Positions 8,028-16,500 of a DNA stretch of 64,000 nucleotides are shown here, in pieces (within the stretch, counting starts at the first letter, position 1; each line of letters opens with the position of its first letter). The DNA comes from Erwinia amylovora. Its GTDB lineage: Bacteria; Pseudomonadota; Gammaproteobacteria; Enterobacterales; Enterobacteriaceae. Made by a program: the position numbers and the translations under genes. The DNA lies in assembly GCF_017161565.1 (NCBI RefSeq), contig NZ_CP066796.1:744001-808000 (forward strand), read 5' to 3'. The notes under the pieces were generated by a model. That model did not search any database and was not told where the DNA came from. It was given only the letters and a program-made list of their open reading frames with translations.

Positions 8028-9951
8028 TTCTTATCCCCCTCATCTTTTAGCTTATTCTCGACTTTACTACCTGTTGCTTCACTGGCTACAGAACCGCCAA
8101 TAGCTCCAGCAATACCCGCAGTTTTATCAGAGATGACCGGAAAATATTTATTCCCAATTTCCAAAGCTTTACCTCCGCCCGCACCAACCGCAGTACCAAC
8201 GGCTGCCCCTGCCACAGCAGGAACTGCATCTTTCCCCTGCAACGTCGCCCCACCGTAAGCTCCGATAACGCTGACTCCTTCTGTAAACCAGAACCCTTTA
8301 CCCTGCGTAACGGCCCCTGAACCCGCTGCTATCAGTGCATCGGTCATGCTTACCGGGCCATCGCCTGTAATCTGATTACTTACATTGGCCGCACCACTGA
8401 TAACCCCGCCTGCCAGGATACTTCCTGCCGTTGCGCCGGAGGGCAACAGTACGGGCGCAACCACAGCGGACATTCCCGCGCCCCAAGCCGTTATCAGCCC
8501 CGTGGCTGCATTCTGTCCGGCGGGTAAATCACCCTGCGCCAGCTTATTCAGCCCGGCCTGTTTCTGCTCCGGCGTCAGTCCGTTTGTCTCTGCATACTGG
8601 TCCCACGATGCCACAGCCTGACCATAACTCTGCAAGCCGGACGGCAGGCCCAGCGCATTATTCTCCACCGCATTCTTCCCGGCCTGGGCACCCGCCACTG
8701 TATCGGCGGCGCTCCCTCCCGTCAAGCCGCCCGCGAGGCTTGCCGCCAGCGTGCCCAGCGTGCTGACCGTCTGCTTTTGCTCTTCGGTGAGCTGGTTTCT
8801 GTCTGTCCCGGGGTACAGCTGCTGCGCAATAAATTCCCCGGTCGTTGCGCCTGCTGCTCCGGCCAAAGCGGAGTGACCGCTTGCCTGTGCCACTACCGCA
8901 CCCACGACCGCATGCGCCATCAGGTTGGCTTCGACGTTGATGCCGCCGGGCACGGTCTTGTCTTCGGTCATCTTATGAATAACCTCCGCCAGATACGGTG
9001 CCGCTCCGCCGGCAATCGCCGCACCGATGTTGCCGCCCGCCAGGCCCTGTACCGCCGCCGTGGCGGCCTGGATGGCCTGCTGCACCTTGCCGCCGGTGCC
9101 GAACCCGCTTTCCGTTAAGGCCTGATGATAGAAATTCTGGTAAACCTGATTTTCTATATCCGCCTCACTGTACTGCTTCGACGGGTCCTGCTTTTTCAGT
9201 TCGGCCAGGGCTTTATCGCGGTCGTGCTGACTGGCCCCGGCAATTTTATCATTTGCCGCCCGCGTGGCTTTGATTTTGCCCTGCGTCGCCGCAATATCTG
9301 CCGCCTGCAAGGCTATTTCGCTTATCTTCTGCGCTTCCTGCAGCCGCTGCTGCTCCTTTTCTTTATTGAAAATAGGGGAGAGCGTCTGATTGGCATGCTC
9401 CACGTCGCGGCTCAGGCCGGCAACATCCTGGCGCCGGGCGCTGGCGTCACGGATGATGATGCTGCCGTCAGATACCGCCGCTTTGGTGGTTGAGCTGTCG
9501 TGTCCGTTACCGTTGACGCCCACCATCAGGATGCCGGCCGCATTCCCGAGGAACTGCAGGCCTGTATTGCCGCCGGTGCCGAAGCTCTCGCTCAGGTGTT
9601 CGACCTGGTATCTGGCCTTGTTTTCAATATCGCCGAAGCCGAGCGAGCCGGTATCGAGGCGGTTTTGTCCGGGGCGGCGGTGGAGCCGATAACCGCGCCG
9701 TTGAGCTGGGTATGTTCACCGGTGGTGATATCAAAGCCGCCCTTGCCGGCAAAGATGCCCGTCTGCTCCTGGACCGGGTCGTAGTTGCTGTGCATTTTAT
9801 CCCGGCTCAGGCTGACAGAAGCGGTGGAAGGACTAAAGCCAACGCTGCCGCCCGCGCTGGCGTTCAGCTGTTTTGAGTCGTAGTTATCGCTGTCCTGCTC
9901 GCTGGTTAAGGTCAGGTTGCGTCCGGCATCCACGGTAACGCGGTTGCCGCT
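8024..9951 (-). pseudogene. Orphan cdiA 3' module with glycine-rich toxin domain, frameshifted core
   Basis: Starts at the shared breakpoint (9951) and copies cdiA residues 2072-2503, but the run of T at 9663-9666 has four bases where the other copies have five. This splits the frame into 9933-9592 and an ATG-led frame 9526-8024 of 500 residues. After VENN (8668-8657) the C-terminus is new: ALGLPSGLQSYGQAVASWDQ, then long Gly/Ala-rich stretches (GAYGGATLQGKDAVPAVAGA, AGAIGGSVASEATGSKVENK). No nuclease motif can be seen. With a two-helix membrane immunity protein behind it, a membrane-disrupting or pore-forming toxin is the best inference. It lacks a TPS domain and so cannot be exported by CdiB. 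Confidence 0.7.
8657..9951 (-). repeat. cdiA-core repeat, copy 2 (1.3 kb, one base shorter)
   Basis: 1295 bases between the VENN codons and the common breakpoint, with one T fewer at 9663-9666 and a few substitutions relative to main cdiA 11318-12613. Confidence 0.9.
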
Positions 9952-10021
9952 TTCCGCTCCCTTGCTTAATTAGCATCATAAGACAGGGACACGTATACCC
10001 ATAACATCAAGACGTTATACC

Positions 10022-10177
10022 GTGGGTTATATCCGCGATCATATTAAGCACCTGCCGTCACCGTCCATTACCCTTAAGGGCCACTGGATGGCGGAGCTGG
10101 GATTTGAGACCGGGCAGAAGATCGAGGTGATCACCGAACCGGGGCAGCTGATTATCCGGCTGGCGGGGGAAGGGTAA
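10022..10177 (+). CDS. symE: SymE-like toxin, probably 5'-truncated (copy C)
   Basis: Third close copy, with small differences (Glu for Asp in GFETGQKIEV). It has the same missing ATG, the same TAG-HHKTGTR lead-in and the same end LIIRLAGEG at the TAA 10175-10177. It stands between the complete cdi locus on its right and the first orphan module on its left, convergent with the immunity gene of the main locus. It shows that the core-plus-symE unit already joins directly to the working cdi operon. Confidence 0.55.
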   Translation: MGYIRDHIKHLPSPSITLKGHWMAELGFETGQKIEVITEPGQLIIRLAGEG

Positions 10178-10197
10178 CTGGCTGGTTATAAAGTAAA

Positions 10198-10219
10198 ATC
10201 CCGGCTCGGTGGCCGGGAT
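10198..10219. terminator. Bidirectional hairpin after the main cdi operon
   Basis: The same 22-base hairpin as at 4101-4122 (ATCCCGGC/GCCGGGAT), placed between symE copy C and the end of the main immunity gene. It would end the cdiB-cdiA-cdiI transcript. Confidence 0.7.
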
Positions 10220-10226
10220 AATTGAT

Positions 10227-10568
10227 TTAAGGTCCATGCCATGACAATTTTACTTTCAACGTATCTGGCACAAGTTCAAAAAGCTCCCTGATATATTTCA
10301 GATGTTGATTGTAATTTGGTGATATATCATCATTACATTTATCATAATAATATTTCGCCTGATGGTTTAAAAACCATATATCATGCTCAGTAAAATCAGG
10401 GTTAAGTAATGTATGTGTCAGATTATGCACTAACTCTGCTTCAAAATAACACGACATATCCCTTCCTTTTTCTTTTTTATCAAGAAACTGGATGTTTCTT
10501 ATATAAGGCAAGGAAAGAGCCAGCATTTTCACATATATCTCATTTTTTTTCATGTAAATAACCATCAT
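10227..10568 (-). CDS. cdiI: CDI immunity protein of the main locus
   Basis: 113 residues from ATG at 10568, overlapping the cdiA stop by ATGA; a second start at residue 6 (MKKNEIYVKML) is equally plausible. Soluble, with aromatic and charged patches (YYDKCNDDISPNYNQHLKYI). AT-rich compared with cdiA. The place directly after cdiA and the translational overlap mark it as the cognate immunity protein that protects siblings from the ParB-like toxin domain. I do not recognise the family from sequence alone. Confidence 0.75.
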   Translation of the reverse strand: MMVIYMKKNEIYVKMLALSLPYIRNIQFLDKKEKGRDMSCYFEAELVHNLTHTLLNPDFTEHDIWFLNHQAKYYYDKCNDDISPNYNQHLKYIRELFELVPDTLKVKLSWHGP

Positions 10569-13500
10569 TTCCTTGTCGGCATAGGCTTAGCACCAGCAGG
10601 AGCGTTTTTTGCCTGAGTCCAGGAACCATTTTGCAGTAGTTTTTCTATATAAGAAGCATCTCCTGTATTCTTGTATATTTCCTGAGCAGCAACCATACGA
10701 TGATTTCCCTCTGATATATAGTAATTACCTTTACTGTCTATATAACCCGCAATACGGCCTTCAGGTGCCGTGAATCGGTAATTACTTGATAACATGTCAT
10801 TTTTAATCTGATCCACTTGCTGAGGGTTTCTCAGACCAATCTGCATACTTTTTATGCTGGTTGATACACCACTTTGGGAAATATTAGATACTGTTGCCTT
10901 AGCAAGATTAATTATGCTCTTACTAAGTCCAGCCACAGAACCAATGGCAACTTGATTTTCAGGATCGGATATAAACACCGCAAACTTAGTCCAGCCTGGG
11001 CTGTTGACGTCTATCTTCGCCAGATCCTGTCCATTCCACTGCTGCACGTAGGCTTTGGCTTCATCGCTGGTCATCACATCTGCGCCGATATGGTTCAGCC
11101 AGCCCGGACGTTCTGTTGCATCAATACCGCCCTGCGCCAGCTCCTTATGCATTCCCTGTGCTGTTAGTGGATTGTCCTTTAGCTTTTCGTCGGTTTCCGC
11201 ACTCTGCTTATCGCTGACCTGCTTCCATTTATCAACGACTGCCTGGCAGTCACCGCCAGATTTCCGGCATTGCGACAACTCTTTATCAAACGCCAGCGCC
11301 TGATCTGCGTGCAGCCAGTTATTCTCCACCGCATTCTTCCCGGCCTGGGCACCCGCCACTGTATCGGCGGCGCTCCCTCCCGTCAAGCCGCCCGCGAGGC
11401 CTGCCGCCAGCGTGCCCAGCGTGCTGACCGTCTGCTTTTGCTCTTCGGTGAGCTGGTTTCTGTCTGTCCCGGGGTACAGCTGCTGCGCAATAAATTCCCC
11501 GGCCGTTGCGCCTGCTGCTCCGGCCAAAGCGGAGTGACCGCTTGCCTGTGCCACTACCGCACCCACGACCGCATGCGCCATCAGGTTGGCTTCGACGTTG
11601 ATGCCGCCGGGCACGGTCTTGTCTTCGGTCATCTTATGAATAACCTCCGCCAGATACGGTGCCGCTCCGCCGGCAATCGCCGCACCGATGTTGCCGCCCG
11701 CCAGGCCCTGTACCGCCGCCGTGGCGGCCTGGATGGCCTGCTGCACCTTGCCGCCGGTGCCGAACCCGCTTTCCGTTAAGGCCTGATGATAGAAATTCTG
11801 GTAAACCTGATTTTCTATATCCGCCTCACTGTACTGCTTCGACGGGTCCTGCTTTTTCAGCCCGGCCAGGGCTTTATCGCGGTCGTGCTGACTGGCCCCG
11901 GCAATTTTATCATTTGCCGCCCGCGTGGCTTTGATTTTGCCCTGCGTCGCCGCAATATCTGCCGCCTGCAAGGCTATTTCGCTTATCTTCTGCGCTTCCT
12001 GCAGCCGCTGCTGCTCCTTTTCTTTATTGAAAATAGGGGAGAGCGTCTGGTTGGCATGCTCCACGTCGCGGCTCAGGCCGGCAACATCCTGGCGCCGGGC
12101 GCTGGCGTCACGGATGATGATGCTGCCGTCAGATACCGCCGCTTTGGTGGTTGAGCTGTCGTGTCCGTTACCGTTGACGCCCACCATCAGGATGCCGGCC
12201 GCATTCCCGAGGAACTGCAGGCCTGTATTGCCGCCGGTGCCGAAGCTCTCGCTCAGGTGTTCGACCTGGTATCTGGCCTTGTTTTCAATATCGCCGAAGC
12301 CGAGCGAGCCGGTATCGAGGCGGTTTTTGTCCGGGGCGGCGGTGGAGCCGATAACCGCGCCGTTGAGCTGGGTATGTTCACCGGAGGTGATATCAAAGCC
12401 GCCCTTGCCGGCAAAGATGCCCGTCTGCTCCTGGACCGAGTCGTAGTTGCTGTGCATTTTATCCCGGCTCAGGCTGACAGAAGCGGTGGAAGGACTAAAG
12501 CCAACGCTGCCGCCCGCGCTGGCGTTCAGCTGTTTTGAGTCGTGGTTATCGCTGTCCTGCTCGCTGGTTAAGGTCAGGTAGCGTCCGGCATCCACGGTAA
12601 CGCGGTTGCCGCTGGCCTGTGCGCCGGTCAGGGTGATGTCACGCCCGCTGGAGATGTTCAGACGGTCACCGGCGCTCACAGTGGTTTCAGTATGACTGAC
12701 GCCGTTGCCGCTCTCCGAGCCAGTACCGATATTGGCGCTGGCGTTGAGCGTCAGGCCATTTTTATCCCCGCCGAAATTAATGCCAACGCCAACGGAAGCG
12801 CCGTGGCTTTCGTTTTTACCCTCAAGAACCGAGGTGTTCTGCGCCGACAGCAGGTTGACGTCACGGGCGGCAGTCAGGCCGAGATCCTTGCCGGCCTGCA
12901 GCTGGCTGCCCTGAACGGTGATATCCGCGTCGGTGGCGCGAATATTGAGGTTGTTTCCGGCGGTGAGCGTGCTGCCCTGGCTCTGGTTCGAGGTTTGCGT
13001 CTGCTGAGATTTTGACGACTGGCTGCCGTAAGACAGGTTAACGCCAAACAGGTTTTTCGCCTCTTCTCCCTGAGCCGACCCAAGCTGATAGCCCTGATAC
13101 GCCTGCACGCCGCCCAGCGCCGTTTTGAGGCCGTCAAGCGCTGCCAGCCGCCCGCTGCTGGCGTTACTGGCCTCATTAGCGCTGGTCACCGCGCTGTTAA
13201 CCGCACTGCCCACCGCACCTGACAGCGCCAGCGTCAGTCCGCTCTGTTTTTGCTCTATGGTATGGGTTTGCACGCTCTGGTTGTCGGCCGCCAGAATATT
13301 GACCTGTTTGCCGCTCAGGTCCAGATCCTTGCCGCCCAACACCTCCGAGCCTTTTACCGTCAGCGCACTGCCTGCAGCAAGCTGGACATTGCCCTGACTG
13401 CTGCCGACGGTGCTACCCGCGCTGCTTTGCGATTGCCCGTTATCGGTGGTTTTAAGCGCATTTTTACCGTAACTGAAACCGATGCCGCCGGTGCCGGTCA

Positions 13501-16500
13501 GGCCGGTTTTTTTCTCCTCGCGCCGGTGATTTTCCTCGCGCGACTGGTCGGCGGCGGTGATATTGAGGTCATTGCCCGCCAGCAGGCTAACGTCCTGAGT
13601 GGACGCCACGCTGCTGCCGCTCACCAGCAGATCGTGTCCTGCCTGCATCATCACGCTGTTGCCGCTGACGCTACTGCCCAGCGCGCTCTGGTTTTGAACT
13701 TCATCATGCGTTTCTACCGATTTGCCGGACAATAATCCTTTAACGGTTTGCTTACTGTGTTCGGTCAGATGATAAGCAGAATCACCGGCGGTCAGGTTGA
13801 TATCATGACCGGCCTGCACCGCCACGTTGTCTTTTGCCGTCATGGCGGCGGCCTGAGCATTGACATCGTGGCCCGCGCCCAGAGCCACGCTACCGCCGCC
13901 GTTAAGCTGCGTGCCGATATCCTCGGTTTGCGTCAGATGACGGTAGTTATCGCTGCCCCAGTCACTTTTTTCGCTGTGGGTAGTGGCCAACGTATTCAGG
14001 TTGAGGTCATGGCCGGCAATGATTTCTGTCTGACTGTTCTTGCCGCTGTTGTCCACTTGCGATGCGGTCAGATTGATGTTGTTCACAGCCCGCAGGCCCA
14101 GCGTGCCATTGTCATTTTGCACATAGATGCCCGCCGCCCGGTTAAGATAGCGATTGCTGTCGTCGCCCGCCAGCGTGCTGCTGCTGTTGATGTCGCGACC
14201 TGCTATCGCCACCAGCGCATCACCGCCCTGCAGGGTGCCGCCGATGTTGTTGATATCGGTCATGGCTTTGAGATTGACGCGGTTAGCGCCAATATAGCCG
14301 CTGTTGTTGAGGGTGTCAGCACCGATCTGCGTCACTTCACGGCCGGCTATTTTTCCCCCGTTGGTCAGGTCGCGGCCGGTGTTGAGCACCACGTTGGTGC
14401 CGGACAGCAAGGCCCCGCTACCGTCGAGGTCGCCTTTTTTCACTCGCGCATAAACCTGTGGCACCAGCACGCTTTGCCGCGAACCGTCCGGCAGGGTAAC
14501 GTCCTGTTTGACCAGCCACACCATATCGCTGGTCAGCAGCGCCATCTGCTCTGGCGTCAGGGCCACGCCCGGCGTCAGGTGGTAATCCTTAGCGAAAGTC
14601 ACGCCCGCGTCCATCAGCGCTTTGTACTGCTCGCCGTCATTGCTGTAGCCCGCCAGGTAACGTTGCCCGGTCAGATTGACAATTTGATCGCGGATCAATC
14701 GCTGTTCGTAGTAACCATCGCCCAGACGCTTGTCCAGACGGCTCGGATCCTGGCCAAGCGCACTCTGCATGTAGTCACTGCTTAGCCACTGCTTTTGACT
14801 GGTGAAGCGGGGGTCGGTTTCGATCAGATAGTGGCTGGTCACCTCGCCATGCAGCTGGAACAGGCTGTTGTCGGGCAGGCGAGTATTTGGGGTGGTAACG
14901 CGGATAACGCTGTTCGCCGCCGCTCCCGGCAGGGCGATTTCCACGATATGCCCGACCGGTGCCACAACCCCGGCGGTGTTGCCAGCCTGTTGCTCCAGCG
15001 CCGAAGTATCGCGCCCGGCAACCGTGGTGCCGCTGCCGTTAACCTGGGTATTACCCTGATAAACCATCGTGGCCAGAGCAAAGGTCTGCTTTATCGCAGC
15101 TGGCTTGTAGCCGTTGGTGTCCTTGCCCTGGGACGTCTTCGTTTTTCCATGGTGGCGGCTTTTTTTAGCATACCAGCGGGTTTGCGAACCTTTATCAACC
15201 GTGACTTTGGTGCCTTCGCTGGCGACGTTATTCAGTACCGCGCCAGGATTCACCCCCAGCGTGCCGCCTGCCATAATGCGGCTGTCGTAGTTATTAATCC
15301 GCTCGCTGTTGACCGTCAAATTGCCTCCGGCAATGATCTGGCCCGGATCGCTCTCTTTGATCTGTGTTTCGGTAACGGTGCGCTGGTATTGGTACTCGTA
15401 AAACTCATTGTTGACGCTGCCATCAGGCATGATGGCATCGTGTACGTTGTACTTATTCGAGTGCGAGGTATCCACTTTAGCCCAGTCGTGGCGGGTTGTT
15501 GCGCCCTGTAATACCGCTTCATGATGCTGCGAGCGTTCGGTAACCACATTCTGGGTGACCAGGTGGTCGTTAAAATTATTGATCTGCCCGATGTTGAGCG
15601 TCATATTCCCAACAGATTCCAGCGTGGCGCTGTGGTTGTTGAATACTAACGCCTGGCCAGACGCTTGCCATTTGTCGTCGAGCTGACCGCCAATCGCCAC
15701 GTCCCCGGCACTGTAGATCAGCGCGTGAGCGCTGTTATTGATGTTTTGCGCAGCGATATCCAGACGTTCCCGGGCGGCGATGGTCGCCGCCGTGCCTCCT
15801 TCGGCCAGATTATTCAGCGTGCCGATTTGCAGAGCGATATGGTCACCATAAATGCGCCCGCTGCCCGTGTTGGTTAGCGTACCCGACTGAATATGGGTCA
15901 GGCTGCCATCGATCAGGCCACGATTGGTCAGTTCGCCATCGTTCAATATATGGTTTTGTCCGGCGCTGATTTCACCCGCCGCGGTGTTGTTCAGGCTGGC
16001 TGAATGAAGGTTCAGCGTTCCGCCGGCTTTTAGCAACGCCCGGTTGTCAAGGTTACCGCCAACATTGAAGTTCAGATCGCCGTTTGCAATCACATCGCCC
16101 TGGTTAACGAACCCCTGTTGCAGATTGAGCGTCATCGCGCCCTGCGATAACACGCGCCCGTCGCCGCCCAGAGAAGCGGCGCGTAGCTGCAGATGCTTAC
16201 CGGAGATCAGCGTGCCCCCGCTATTACTTAGCACCAGCGTATCACCGCCGCTGATCGAAAGACCATCAGCAGATGAGACTAAGCCATGCGTATTATTGAG
16301 CGACTGCACGGTGGTAATATCCAGCAGATCGTTAGCGCGCAGCACACCTTGCGTATTGTCGAGTGAATCACTGTTCAGCTGAACACGCTGGCCTTCCAGC
16401 CCGGTATTGTGCGTGTTGCTGTCACGGTTGACTATTTGCGCAGCGTTAACGGTAGTGGTGGCGCCGCTGCGGATCAGGCCGGCAGTGTTATTGACCAACC

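Noticed and set aside
3040..10219. Insertion sequence or prophage as cause of the cdiA duplications
   Set aside because: No transposase, terminal inverted repeats, target-site duplications or integrase were found at the junctions; recombination between cores and at VENN explains the pattern.
11270..15511. Several long plus-strand reading frames (such as 13748-14785 and 11270-11779) within cdiA
   Set aside because: They are antisense to cdiA, recur in every repeated core and have the composition expected of the complement of a GC-rich repeat protein. No start context or family match.
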